Source: CSP1-5 sp964558395
Lineage (GTDB): Bacteria > Methylomirabilota > Methylomirabilia > Methylomirabilales > CSP1-5
Direction of reading: 5' to 3'
DNA length: 64,000 nucleotides
NCBI GenBank assembly: GCA_964558395.1
Contig: CAZLDS010000009.1
Coordinates: 1-64,000 of the forward strand
In this document: one piece after another, positions 17,285-26,494 of the stretch
Numbering within the stretch: the stretch's first letter is position 1
How the letters are laid out: every line of letters begins with the position of its first letter
Made by a program: the position numbers and the translations under genes
The notes under the pieces: model-generated
Database searches by the model: none
What the model was told of the DNA's origin: nothing
The model's input: only the letters and a program-made list of their open reading frames with translations

Positions 17285-17749
17285 TTATGGGACGGAGGGA
17301 CCGGCGCCGCGCTTGTAGAGGAGGATCTTGCGCCGGAACGCGAGGACCGTCTCCCCCCGCTGGTTCGTGGCCCGGGTCTCGACAGAGATGACCCCCCGGT
17401 CCGGCTTGGTTTTCGACTCCGACTTGTCGAGAACCGTGGTTTCTGCGTACAGCGTGTCCCCGTGAAAGACCGGTGCGTGGTGGGTGATCGCTTCATAGTC
17501 TAGGTTGGCGACGGCGCGGAGGCTCACGTCCCTGACACTTAACCCCACCGCGACCGAGAAGACCAACAACCCGTTGACCAGCCGTTGGCCGTGCTGCGTC
17601 TGGGCCGCGTAATGGGCGTCGATATGCAACGGGTTTTGATTGAGGGTCAGCCAGGAAAACCACATGTCGTCGGCCTCGGTGATCGTCCGCCCCGGGAAGT
17701 GCTTGTAGGTGCGCCCCTGTTCCAGGTCCTCGAAATACCGTCCACTCAT
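17285..17749 (-). CDS. MaoC-family dehydratase
   Basis: A 154-residue hot-dog-fold enoyl-CoA hydratase. The substrate motif normally written GDxNPLH is LNQNPLHID here, with Asn in the Asp position, as I recall from the mesaconyl-CoA-hydratase-like branch; the catalytic His remains. LVNGLLVFSVAVGLSV and the later VFHGDTLYAET match that branch. It lies 16 bp downstream of the CoA-transferase gene in the same direction, so the pair may activate and hydrate a branched dicarboxylic or unsaturated acyl-CoA. The exact substrate is not readable. Confidence 0.85.
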   Translation of the reverse strand: MSGRYFEDLEQGRTYKHFPGRTITEADDMWFSWLTLNQNPLHIDAHYAAQTQHGQRLVNGLLVFSVAVGLSVRDVSLRAVANLDYEAITHHAPVFHGDTLYAETTVLDKSESKTKPDRGVISVETRATNQRGETVLAFRRKILLYKRGAGPSVP

Positions 17750-17765
17750 TCGGGGTCCCCCTGGC

Positions 17766-18959
17766 TTAAATCACCCTTTCCCGCCTGAGGGCGAGGAGTT
17801 CGGCCTCGCTCAGCCCAAGCCATTCTTTCAGGATCTCCTCGGTATGCTGCCCCAAGAGCGGGGGAGGAAGCATCTCGTGCTCCTGGTCACTGGCCAGCTT
17901 TACCGGGTTTCCGAGGACGGTGAGTGGGCTGCCGGTTCCGGGGTGTTTCAGGGTCAGCAGCATGTCTCGGACGGCCACCTGCGGGAGGCTCAGGACCTGG
18001 TCGATGCTGTTCACCGGGGCGGCGGGAATCTGGCGCGGCTCAAAGAGAGCCATCCACTCCTCGACCGTTCGTCCCTTCAGCACCTCTTCGAGCATGGGAA
18101 CGAGCAGATCGCGATGCGTCACCCGGTTCTCATTGGTGCCAAAGCGATCATCCCGTATGAGATCCGGGCGCTCGATCGCCTCGCAAAAGGGGGGCCACAG
18201 ATGGTTCACTCCCCACAGGGCCACGACGAGATAGCCATTGCGGGTTTCAAAGGCCTGATACGGGACCACGTTGGGATGCGCGGACCCGACCGGTTCGGGT
18301 CGCTCTCGCGAGGCGAGATAGTACTGGGCGTGGTAATTCAAGAGACTCAACTGGACATCGAACATCGCGATGTCGATCTGCTGCCCGTACCCGGTCTTCT
18401 CGCGCCGGTAAAGCGCCGCGGCGACGCCGAACGCGCCGGCCATGCCCGCGGCCAGGTCGCCGATCGGCACGCCCATCTTGACCGGAGGCCGTCCTGGCTC
18501 TCCGGTGATGCTCATGGTACCGGCCATGGCTTGGGCGGTCAGGTCGAAAGCCGGCGCGTCTTTCAGTGGCCCCCACGCGCCGTAGCCAGAGATCGAGCAC
18601 GCGATGATGCGGGGATTCACACGCTTGAGGGTTGCGTACTCGAGGCCAAGCCGCTGCATAATCCCGGGGCGGAAATTCTCGACGACGACATCGGCGGACT
18701 CGACCAGACGCAGGAAGAGCGCGCGTCCCTTCTCCGTCTTGAGATTGAGGGTCACGCTCTTTTTGCCGACATTTTCCGCGATGAAGACGGCGCTCAGGCC
18801 TTCCTGGTGATGGAGGCTGGTCCGCCGAGCCACATCCCCTTCTTGCGGCTCCTCGATTTTGATGACCTCGGCCCCCAAGAAGGCGAGGAGCATGGTCCCG
18901 TACGGACCGGAAATGATGCGCGTGAGATCCAGTATTTTCACTCCGCTGAAGGTCTTCAT
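17766..18959 (-). CDS. CaiB/BaiF family III CoA-transferase
   Basis: A 397-residue enzyme that moves CoA from one acyl-CoA to a free acid. The N-terminal signature LDLTRIISGPYGTMLLAFLGAEVIKIE and the central PAFDLTAQAMAG are present, with the likely catalytic Asp at 139. The ribosome site GAGGGAAA sits 4-6 nt before ATG 18959. Its downstream partner is a MaoC hydratase, so the two are probably one operon in acyl-CoA breakdown. Specificity cannot be told among formyl-, succinyl-, mesaconyl- or bile-acid-type members. Confidence 0.9.
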   Translation of the reverse strand: MKTFSGVKILDLTRIISGPYGTMLLAFLGAEVIKIEEPQEGDVARRTSLHHQEGLSAVFIAENVGKKSVTLNLKTEKGRALFLRLVESADVVVENFRPGIMQRLGLEYATLKRVNPRIIACSISGYGAWGPLKDAPAFDLTAQAMAGTMSITGEPGRPPVKMGVPIGDLAAGMAGAFGVAAALYRREKTGYGQQIDIAMFDVQLSLLNYHAQYYLASRERPEPVGSAHPNVVPYQAFETRNGYLVVALWGVNHLWPPFCEAIERPDLIRDDRFGTNENRVTHRDLLVPMLEEVLKGRTVEEWMALFEPRQIPAAPVNSIDQVLSLPQVAVRDMLLTLKHPGTGSPLTVLGNPVKLASDQEHEMLPPPLLGQHTEEILKEWLGLSEAELLALRRERVI

Positions 18960-19070
18960 TCACTTTCCCTCAGGCCGGGTCGGTTCACTCTCTATGCTCT
19001 TAAGGACGCTGGGAGAAGCCTGTGACGACGTGCCTTTTCCAGCGACTTGGGGCAAATATGGCCCGCCGGT

Positions 19071-20810
19071 TTACTCGGCGAGGGCGGCAGGCTCCTGGGG
19101 CAGGGATTGGAGAAAGCTCGAACGGATTTCATAAATCTCCGGCTTCGCCTGGATTTTGGCGTAGACGAGGTTGCCTTCCGTCTTTCCGAGGAGCACGGTG
19201 CCCAGAGATTCTCCGTCGGTCTTTGCGAGCGTGAAGGCGACCTCGGGCCTATCGAGACCGTAGCGGGTAAGGTCGGTCGAGGCCTTCGTCACCAGTTTCT
19301 CCCATTTGAGATTCTTAATATCGTTTAAAAGATCGGTCACGGCCGCATATTTCGCCTTTCCTTGTCTGGGCTTCGTGAGTTCCCACTGCTCTTTCCTTTT
19401 CTCCAACTGGATCTCTTGGCCATCTCTGTCGAGTATCATCTTTCCCACATCCCATGTCTCGAAGCTCAAGAGTCCCCGAAAGCGGAGGTCAAAAGGCCCC
19501 TGGTCGAGTTGTTCGTAGAGCTTCGCATCCACCAAATACACGGATGGACGGTCGCCCACACGGGCGTATGCCCCCTCTGTCTTCGATGCGCTGTTCAGGG
19601 CCAAGCTGGTGAGGGGTGTGCCGGCCTGGTCCGAGAAACGGATTGTCACCGGGGGCGTGTCAAGGCCATAGAGTTTCAGGGTCTTGGGGGCATCAGCCAC
19701 GAACTCTTTGATCCGGGCGCGATCGAGCTCCCACAGCAAATCCTCGACCATCCGCTGGTCCGCCAACGCTTCCTCCGGTTTCACGATCTTCCAGCGTCCG
19801 TCGACTTTCTTGAGCACTGCGTGCCCCTTCGGGCTCTGAAGTTCAAACTGCTCGACCTTTTCCTGGTTGAGGGCCAGGAGGGTTCGGTCTCTGAGATCTG
19901 CCACGTGTGAGGGGAGGGCCTTCCCAAAGGCCTCCTTGAGCTCGAGCACCCCTGCGTCCCCGTGTCGGCGGGCATACACCGCTCCCCCTTTTTTCTTCGA
20001 CCCGAGGAGGAGGGTCGTTTCAGCTCCCCCTTCCAGGGTGAGTCTGATCTCTCCCCGGGGTGGCTGCAGTCCTATCTTCTTCAGATTCACATTGGCGGGG
20101 GGTTCTTCCAAAAAAGCCTCGATCTGCTCTTCTGTGAGGGACCGGATGAGGTCCGCGACCTTTCCCGAATCCGCCTTCACTTCGATGGGTGACGTGATCC
20201 GCCACTCCTTTTCCGCCTGCCGCTCGAGGCGAAGACGGAGGGCATCCGTCCTAAGACTGACGGCCCTGACCTTCTCCTGGTCGAAGAAGAGCGGGATCTT
20301 GCTTCGGAAGGCGAAAGGTTTCTTTTCCAAGGATGTCTTTACCGTAGCGGGGGCAAGGAGGACCGTACGCTCTCCTGGTCGGTGCGTGTACACGGAGGAG
20401 CCGGCAGGGGTCGTATTGCCGACCTCCAGGGTGAAAGGCTTGTCTTGCTTTGTGAGATGAACGGTGAGGACAATGGCGGGGTCCTGCAACCCAAAATCGC
20501 CGAGGGTCTCCTCTTTGACGTCCAGGGTTCTCTCAATCTTGGCCCGGGTGATATTGCCCAACAGCGCGGTGATTTCCTTTTCATCCCCGCGGTCCTCCAC
20601 CGGCTGAGTCATCCGCCATTGCCCTTCCCCTTTGCGCACGGTGATGACCGTGTCGCCGCGCCGGATACTGAATGCGGTAATCTCGTCTGGGGTAAAGGAG
20701 GCAAGCTTGGTTTTGGCCTCTTTCTCGGCCTCCCGCAGCTCCAGAAAATAGTAGGCGAGGCTCAACAACGCGAGGGTGCCGGCGAGGACGAGGGTGGTGC
20801 GAAACCTCAC
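19071..20810 (-). CDS. DUF4340 periplasmic protein
   Basis: A 579-residue protein with one N-terminal membrane helix (about residues 7-24) and a large outside part made of repeated DUF4340 units. Each unit carries a phrase such as GQWRMTQPV, EWRITSPI, RWKIVKPE or QWELTKPR, followed by LxxLxWERIV-like helices and a GL(D/Q)xP turn. Its start overlaps the stop of the GldG-like gene by 4 bp, so translation is coupled. The family is consistently found with GldG and an ABC exporter, and its role is unknown. Confidence 0.88.
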   Translation of the reverse strand: MRFRTTLVLAGTLALLSLAYYFLELREAEKEAKTKLASFTPDEITAFSIRRGDTVITVRKGEGQWRMTQPVEDRGDEKEITALLGNITRAKIERTLDVKEETLGDFGLQDPAIVLTVHLTKQDKPFTLEVGNTTPAGSSVYTHRPGERTVLLAPATVKTSLEKKPFAFRSKIPLFFDQEKVRAVSLRTDALRLRLERQAEKEWRITSPIEVKADSGKVADLIRSLTEEQIEAFLEEPPANVNLKKIGLQPPRGEIRLTLEGGAETTLLLGSKKKGGAVYARRHGDAGVLELKEAFGKALPSHVADLRDRTLLALNQEKVEQFELQSPKGHAVLKKVDGRWKIVKPEEALADQRMVEDLLWELDRARIKEFVADAPKTLKLYGLDTPPVTIRFSDQAGTPLTSLALNSASKTEGAYARVGDRPSVYLVDAKLYEQLDQGPFDLRFRGLLSFETWDVGKMILDRDGQEIQLEKRKEQWELTKPRQGKAKYAAVTDLLNDIKNLKWEKLVTKASTDLTRYGLDRPEVAFTLAKTDGESLGTVLLGKTEGNLVYAKIQAKPEIYEIRSSFLQSLPQEPAALAE

Positions 20811-22252
20811 GGGGACCGCCTCCGGCGAAGGAAGACAGTGATCCAGGCCCCGAGGATCGCGAATGGTGGGATAATAACTGTCGTCCAGAAGGCGAGCCAG
20901 CCCTGGTTCGCGGTGAGGACCAGTGGAGTAAACTTGGCCTGCCGGGGCCGGATGGCGATCAGCTCTTCCTCTTCGGCCAGCCAGCTCACGGAATTGAGAA
21001 AGATATCCCGATTCCCTGACAGGTTTAGATGGGAATTCGTGATAAACCCGGAGGTCCCGTAGGCCACAATCCGTCCCTTCTTTCGGTTCGCAGTTGCCGC
21101 TTCACGGTTCGCGGCCTTTTCGGCTTTCGCGCCCTCGGTCGTCGGTCGTCCGTCGTCGGTCGTCACTTTGATCGTTGCCACCGCGCCTACCGGCACCGGA
21201 CCCGGCCGGTCTTTCTTTGGGTCCAGCGAGGCCTCGCCGCGCTCAAGGGCTTTCCTATCGGCTTCAGCCCAGCTTCCGGCGCTGGTCCGTCCCAGCACCT
21301 GCACGGTGACCCCTGGGGGCGGTGCCTTGGCCGCGTCTACGGTCCGTGCAAAGGGGAAGAAGGCCGCCATGGTGAAATCCTTCGTAATGGGGTGCGGCTC
21401 GTACTCGGTGATGACTGGGAGCAGGTAGTCACCCCCAAAGGCCCGGCTGAGGCGGTCCACGATCACATCATCTCCCATGAGAATACCGTACTGTTTGAGG
21501 ACCGTCGCCAGTTCAGGTGCGGTGAAAGGATCGAGAAGGACGAGCAGCTTCCCGCCCCGTTTGGTATACGCCTCGATCGCCTGAAGCTCCGTCGGCAGAA
21601 GGTCCGACTGCGGACCGGCAATAATCATTACCGCCGCATCCTCGGAAACCTCTTTTTCTCGAAGCAGCAAGAGGGGCTTGACCTCGTAATCGACATCGGT
21701 CAGCGCCTGCTTTGCCTGGGAGAGGCCCTGGCGCTCTGTGTTCTCTAGATCGGCCTCGCCATGGCCCGTGAGGAAGTAGACCACCCGCTTCTTCTGCCGG
21801 CGGAGCTTGACCAAGGCGTTGGTCATCTTCTCTTCGTTCGCTCCCTGTACCTTCTCTTCTCGGCCGCCGGCCTCGAGCACTATGGTCCCATAGGTCGTAA
21901 TCCCATACCGTTTGGCCAACGCGGGATGCCGGTCTGGGTCCACGAACTCGAAGCGGAACTTCGGGGAGACGTGGGCATACTGATCCAAGAGGTCCTGGGC
22001 GGCTTCCTTTTGCGGTTCATCGGTTTGATAAAAGGCGACGGCGTTGACGTCTTTTTCCAGCGACCTCAGGAGGTTAATAGACTGACTGGAGAGGCTGTGG
22101 CGTCTCCCTTGGGTCAAGTCCACCCGGACGTTGTGGCGAATGGCGAGAGCTTCGACCACGACCACGACCGCGAGGAATAAGAACAGGGCGGCCGCGGTGT
22201 TTAGGCCGTATCTTGTCCCCCGGTGACTGAGCAGATGCTTTATCCTTTCCAC
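20807..22252 (-). CDS. GldG-family ABC-associated periplasmic protein
   Basis: 481 residues with a membrane helix near each end (about residues 17-37 and 445-470) around a periplasmic DUF4350/GldG-type domain. Motifs include VDLTQGRRHSLS, VVYFLTGHGEAD and LLVLLDPF. It lies between the permease (13-bp overlap) and the DUF4340 gene. Related proteins support gliding in Bacteroidetes, but in other phyla the cassette's job is unknown. A tract at about 21088-21165, encoding residues rich in Ala, Glu, Lys, Asp and Thr, resembles the intergenic gtcgtcggtcgtc and gttcgcggttc repeats of this genome and may be an in-frame insertion. Confidence 0.88.
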   Translation of the reverse strand: MERIKHLLSHRGTRYGLNTAAALFLFLAVVVVVEALAIRHNVRVDLTQGRRHSLSSQSINLLRSLEKDVNAVAFYQTDEPQKEAAQDLLDQYAHVSPKFRFEFVDPDRHPALAKRYGITTYGTIVLEAGGREEKVQGANEEKMTNALVKLRRQKKRVVYFLTGHGEADLENTERQGLSQAKQALTDVDYEVKPLLLLREKEVSEDAAVMIIAGPQSDLLPTELQAIEAYTKRGGKLLVLLDPFTAPELATVLKQYGILMGDDVIVDRLSRAFGGDYLLPVITEYEPHPITKDFTMAAFFPFARTVDAAKAPPPGVTVQVLGRTSAGSWAEADRKALERGEASLDPKKDRPGPVPVGAVATIKVTTDDGRPTTEGAKAEKAANREAATANRKKGRIVAYGTSGFITNSHLNLSGNRDIFLNSVSWLAEEEELIAIRPRQAKFTPLVLTANQGWLAFWTTVIIPPFAILGAWITVFLRRRRSP

Positions 22253-23010
22253 CGTCGCATCTCCATGGATTTGAGTGTGGCAAAGAGGAAGAAGCTCGTC
22301 ACCGCCACGTAGTAAACGAGATCTCTCGTTTCGAACACTCCGCGCGAAAAACTCCCCTGGTGTTCAACCATCGAGAGATACCTGAAGAAGAGCGCCCAGT
22401 CGCCCTCGGCAAGCTGCGCCGCCCAGCCGATGACCCAGAACAGGAGGAGCGCACCGAAGGCCAGTGACGCCGCCACAATCTGGTTCTCCGTGAGGGAAGA
22501 GCAGAGAAGCCCCAGGGCGATAAAGGCCATGGCCAACAAAAGGAGCCCCAAGTATCCGGTCAGGATGGGATACAACTCGGGCTCACTCCACAGGGCAAGG
22601 AGAAATGGGTAGATGGCTGTGACCAAAAGGAGCAGCCCACAGAGGGCCGTGGCGGCCAAAAACTTTCCCAACAAAACCTCCCCATCCCGTACTGGATAGG
22701 TGAGTAACAGTTCCAATGTGCCCTGCTTCCGCTCTTCGGCGAAGAGGCGCATGGTGATAAGGGGCATCACGAAGAGTAGGATCACACTCATATTGATGAA
22801 GAGAGGTCGGAGGATGCCGTCGGTGACGTTGAGGCCAGCGGCGACCCCCGGATTCATCGAGGCTTGCAGGCTGACGAAGCTGAAATAGGTCAGGATCGTG
22901 TAGAAGAAATACCCGCAGATGACGAGAAAGATCGTAAAGACGGCATACGCAATCGGAGATGCGAAGTAGGCACGCATCTCTCGCTTAAAGATGGCCAGTA
23001 TCCCTTTCAT
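22240..23010 (-). CDS. ABC-2 type permease (GldF-like)
   Basis: 256 residues with six predicted membrane helices and the family start MKGILAIFKREMRAYFASPIAY. LFAEERKQGTLELLLTYPVRD is the usual ABC-2 cytoplasmic loop. It is the membrane channel of the four-gene cassette and overlaps the GldG-like gene by 13 bp. Confidence 0.92.
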   Translation of the reverse strand: MKGILAIFKREMRAYFASPIAYAVFTIFLVICGYFFYTILTYFSFVSLQASMNPGVAAGLNVTDGILRPLFINMSVILLFVMPLITMRLFAEERKQGTLELLLTYPVRDGEVLLGKFLAATALCGLLLLVTAIYPFLLALWSEPELYPILTGYLGLLLLAMAFIALGLLCSSLTENQIVAASLAFGALLLFWVIGWAAQLAEGDWALFFRYLSMVEHQGSFSRGVFETRDLVYYVAVTSFFLFATLKSMEMRRWKG

Positions 23011-23126
23011 CGTCTCTCCAGTCCGAGGTCCGAGGTCCTGGGCTAATGCCTTGCCCCCAGTTCAGGGTTCATAGTTCATGGTTCAGAGAAATTCGAAATT
23101 CCAAATACGAAATTCCAAATACCCAG

Positions 23127-24083
23127 TCATCGGTCAACGATCGTCGAATCTGTTTCCTCAGTGACCAGATAGATAAAGATGTCCTCCAGGGTCATGTCCA
23201 CCGGTCGCAGCTCCAGGAGCCCCCAGCCGCTGCTGCAGACAACCCGGGCCAGCTCTTGCCGGAGGTCCCGGTCCTTTTCGGTTTCGACGAGGTAGCGGCA
23301 GAGCCCTCCGGCCCCGTCCGTCATCTCGACCCGGAGAACCCCCGTCGTCTCGTGGAGCCGGTCAGCGATCTGGTCTGGCGGCCCCTCGATCTGGAGAAGC
23401 ACCTGGGTGGAACGCTGGAGGCGACGGGTCAAGCTTTCCGGGGTGTCCACCGCAACAATTCGGCCTCCGTTGATAATGATCACCCGCTGACAGACCATGC
23501 TGACCTCGGGGAGAATGTGCGTGGACAGGATCACGGTCCGTTCTCCTTGCATGTCGCGGATCAGACTACGGATCTCGATGATCTGTCTGGGGTCGAGCCC
23601 GATGGTTGGCTCATCCAAAATGAGGATCGGCGGATCACTCACCAGGGCCTGGGCGAGCCCCACGCGTTGGCGAAAACCCTTCGAGAGCTTGCCGATGATC
23701 CGGTCTCGGGCATCCTGCAGCAGGCAGCGTTCGATCACGTCGCCCACCTTCTGTCGTCGGGTGAGGCGGGAAAGCCCTTTGGCCTCGGCAACGAAGTTCA
23801 AATACTGGGTCACAGTGAGGTCCGTGTATAGGGGGACATGTTCTGGCAGGTAGCCGATCCGTCTCCGGACCTCCAGGGCCTGAGCGTGGATGTCGTACCC
23901 GCCGACCTTTGCCGTGCCGGAAGTGGGGGGCATGAAGCAGGAGAGGACACGCATGGTCGTGGTCTTCCCGGCCCCGTTGGGACCGAGAAACCCAACGACC
24001 TCACCCTGCTCAACGGTGAAGGTGAGGTTATCGATGGCGGCCTTGTTGCCGTAAACCTTGGTGAGCTCCTGTACCTCTATCAT
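23127..24083 (-). CDS. ABC transporter ATP-binding protein (GldA-like)
   Basis: 318 residues from ATG 24083 (MIEVQELTK); an earlier start would add unrelated sequence. Walker A is GPNGAGKTT, the signature is LSKGFRQRVGLAQAL, Walker B is ILILDEPTIGLDP, and the switch His lies in ILSTHIL. The last 90 residues form an accessory domain typical of ABC-2 exporters. It powers the permease encoded 116 bp downstream. The gap (23011-23126) contains gttcagggttcat-type and gaaattcc-type short repeats. Confidence 0.93.
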   Translation of the reverse strand: MIEVQELTKVYGNKAAIDNLTFTVEQGEVVGFLGPNGAGKTTTMRVLSCFMPPTSGTAKVGGYDIHAQALEVRRRIGYLPEHVPLYTDLTVTQYLNFVAEAKGLSRLTRRQKVGDVIERCLLQDARDRIIGKLSKGFRQRVGLAQALVSDPPILILDEPTIGLDPRQIIEIRSLIRDMQGERTVILSTHILPEVSMVCQRVIIINGGRIVAVDTPESLTRRLQRSTQVLLQIEGPPDQIADRLHETTGVLRVEMTDGAGGLCRYLVETEKDRDLRQELARVVCSSGWGLLELRPVDMTLEDIFIYLVTEETDSTIVDR

Positions 24084-24192
24084 GGCGTCTCCAAAATTAT
24101 AATGCCCTCTCCGCCAATTACAACCCCCAAAGAAGCGGCACCTGCGCGCCCCTCGCTGTCCGCCCCACAATTATCGGGCCTGGAAGGGCTCG

Positions 24193-24619
24193 GGGGCTCG
24201 AGGAGTGGGGATGGCGCACGTTCGGTCCCTCGCTCGAGGCCTGTGGCCAACGGGTCCTGTCGCCTGGCAGCCCCACCGTCCTCGCTCCACCCATCCCCCG
24301 GTGGGGCCCTTCCGCTGCGGGCGGTGGGGCGCCCCGCCTGGCGCCACCCGTTGGCCGCACCCCGCAGGTCTCGGCAGCCAACCTCAACTCCTCCTCGCCA
24401 TAACCCCCGGGCAGCACGTGAAGGCCCCGAGCGACATGCCGGGAGCGGCGGGGCCCCTCGGCGAGCGGCGGCCTGGGAAACCGAGGCGCGATCCGTGCTT
24501 CGTCTCTCTGCACGGAGCGTGAACACGGAGGGACCCAGGCTGTAAGCCGCCGAACAGGGTCGCCGCGGGAGGCCTCGAGCGAGGGACCGAACGTGCGCCA
24601 TCCCCACTCCTCGAGCCCC
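24193..24619. repeat. Perfect 50-bp inverted repeat with 327-bp centre
   Basis: Bases 24193-24242 are the exact reverse complement of 24570-24619. The centre is very GC-rich. Open frames cross it on both strands and begin alike because of the repeat (MAHVRSLARG on each strand), but no protein family or ribosome site supports them. Size and structure are those of a non-autonomous mobile element. No target-site duplication is obvious at the outer edges. The whole gap from 24084 to 24637 holds nothing else recognisable. Confidence 0.75.
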
Positions 24620-24637
24620 TAGTTCCAAGGTGAAGGA

Positions 24638-26011
24638 TTATGATTTGGGGGAGAGGTCGATGTCGGTCCAGAGGTTCTGAATGTTCGCCAGCGTGTCCAG
24701 CGTGAGGCACCGCTCCATGAGTAACAGCCGCGACACCTCGGGGAGGATGCGACCGGTGAGCCCGTGGAACTTCTGGATCAGCTCTTCCCGTGTGATGGGA
24801 TTCTTGGGGTCCCCTTTGGGGTAATCCACTCGGGTCTCGTGTCGCTTTCCGGACGACATCTCGATGGTGACGATCGCTGGCCACCTGTCGGGATAGACCT
24901 GATCGAGGTGGGGGTCATATTGGAGCTCGACCGCAGACATGAGCTGGCGGACGGTCCGGTCTTTGATGTCCTCTTCGGTGAAGTCGTCCAGCCCGACTCT
25001 GCCTTTGAGGAGTGCGGCGGCAATACAATAGGGAACGCTGAACTTCGCCGCATGTGGACTGATGGGGTCCACTTTCTCGAGGAGATCGAGCGCGGTCGAG
25101 TAAAGGCGGACCGTGACCTTTCTGATCTCGGATGGCGTGAGGTTGAACCGGGTTTTCAAATTCAAGGCGGCGTCAATCGTGGAATGGATGTGGTAGCAGG
25201 CCGCGTGGGCCTTGAAGGAGTTTTCCAGGATCCGGAGGGGTCCGTCCCCCAGATCCTTGGTCAGGCGGGCGAGGTCTGGGGTCGTGGACGTGGCCCGACC
25301 TAATCCCTTCTCCCCCTCGAAGATCTGCGAAGCGCCCGTGAGTCCCTGCTGGGCGAGGAGGGCCGCCAGCAGGCCATCGGCTGCCGCTTTGGCGGGGTGG
25401 AGATGCTTGGACATAGCCCCCTCGCTGAGAAATTGCCACAGTCCCGCAGATTGTGTTCCCGCGTTGCCGAGGGCCCACACGATCTGCTCCGGCGTCAGGT
25501 GAAGAAGCCTGCCTACGGCGGCCGCGGCCCCCAAAACCCCACAGGTTGAGGTGGTGTGCCAGAAGTGATAGTGGCTCGGTCCCACCGCTTCACCCGCCCG
25601 GATTGCCACCTCGTATCCGGCCACGATCGCGGACACGAGTTCGCCTCCTGAGATGCCGTCCCGCTCGGCCACGGCGAGCGCCGCCGGGATGACGGGTGCC
25701 GCCGGATGGAGCACGGAGGGCTTGTGCAGGTCGTCCATCTCCAGGACATGGGTCGAGGCGGCATTGACGAGGGCGGCGAGGTGGCATGAGGTCTTGGACC
25801 CATCGGGGATCACCGTCGCCTGCGGCTTTCCCCCCAGCCCCTGAGCGACTTGGACAAACATGGAGGTCGGTCGAGTCGTCCCCCCTGCGATGGCGGAACC
25901 CAGCCAATCGAGGAAAGAGAGCCTGGCGAGCTCGACCACGTCGGTGGGGAGCTTCTCAATCGTGATGCCGGTGATAAACTGTGCCAGTCGTTCCGAGATC
26001 GTCTTTGCCAT
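24638..26011 (-). CDS. MmgE/PrpD family protein
   Basis: A 457-residue enzyme of the 2-methylcitrate dehydratase/aconitate-decarboxylase fold. Recognisable segments are FLDWLGSAIAG near residue 35, the segment around EMDDLHKPSVLHPAAPVIPAAL (about 95-115), and HIHSTIDAAL near residue 285. The family dehydrates or decarboxylates small tricarboxylic or branched acids; actual specificity is unknown without biochemical data. It is not next to prpB or prpC here, which argues against a plain methylcitrate cycle role. It is probably transcribed alone. Confidence 0.9.
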   Translation of the reverse strand: MAKTISERLAQFITGITIEKLPTDVVELARLSFLDWLGSAIAGGTTRPTSMFVQVAQGLGGKPQATVIPDGSKTSCHLAALVNAASTHVLEMDDLHKPSVLHPAAPVIPAALAVAERDGISGGELVSAIVAGYEVAIRAGEAVGPSHYHFWHTTSTCGVLGAAAAVGRLLHLTPEQIVWALGNAGTQSAGLWQFLSEGAMSKHLHPAKAAADGLLAALLAQQGLTGASQIFEGEKGLGRATSTTPDLARLTKDLGDGPLRILENSFKAHAACYHIHSTIDAALNLKTRFNLTPSEIRKVTVRLYSTALDLLEKVDPISPHAAKFSVPYCIAAALLKGRVGLDDFTEEDIKDRTVRQLMSAVELQYDPHLDQVYPDRWPAIVTIEMSSGKRHETRVDYPKGDPKNPITREELIQKFHGLTGRILPEVSRLLLMERCLTLDTLANIQNLWTDIDLSPKS

Positions 26012-26138
26012 CGCCCTCTCCAGTGACCAGTGGCTGGTGGCTAGTGGTTGGTGATTGAGGGTAAGTCAGAAGAAGGTAACGGCACCGGTCACTCGCTGCT
26101 GATCACTAATGACTGACCACCAACCACCAATCACCGAA
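26012..26138. repeat. Short intergenic repeats
   Basis: The words tggttggtgattg and caccaatcacc alternate in direct and inverted order (26043-26056 and 26116-26134), able to form a long imperfect hairpin. A related class, gttcagggttcat, occurs at about 23058 and 26370. They look like the dispersed low-complexity repeats common in large environmental genomes. Confidence 0.5.
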
Positions 26139-26261
26139 TTAGGGGTCGGAGCAGTCACGCGTGTAACCACATTGCGGGCAGATGAGCTTGCAGTGGATAT
26201 CCCGCATCGGGGTCCCGCATATGTCACAGCGGTACACGTCGGAGTGGACCGACATCTCCAT
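26139..26261 (-). CDS. 40-residue zinc-ribbon-like protein
   Basis: From ATG 26261 the frame encodes 40 residues. It has a CxxC pair (CDICG), then MRDIHCKLICPQCG with a second CxxC, and ends CSDP. Six Cys and one His in so short a chain strongly suggest a bound metal, probably zinc. A second in-frame Met at 26255 could be the true start; no strong ribosome site is visible for either. Codon use is clean and the gene is alone between repeats. I believe similar tiny proteins occur in other environmental bacteria but cannot name a family. Confidence 0.6.
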   Translation of the reverse strand: MEMSVHSDVYRCDICGTPMRDIHCKLICPQCGYTRDCSDP

Positions 26262-26494
26262 GCCGCTCGCGGATACCGATTCGCTTCATAAAGCTTCGTG
26301 TCCCGACCACATTATCGAGAATTTCTAAGAATCGCAAGCCTTCGTTCGGTTCAGAGTCAAGAGTTCAGGGTTCATGGCAAATAGTCCGGAGCCCATAAGA
26401 ATCGAACCGTCTACCCTGAACCTTGCACGACGACCATGAACCGGTTTGGGCGCGTCATAGCGGTGTGTTATGATCGGACGACAGGGAGGTTCTG

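Noticed and set aside
17709..19025. Long antisense frame opposite the CoA-transferase
   Set aside because: Shadow of a clear family III CoA-transferase.
24080..24628. Long open frames across the 50-bp inverted repeat, similar on both strands
   Set aside because: The similarity is forced by the palindrome; high GC gives few stops and there is no ribosome site or family.
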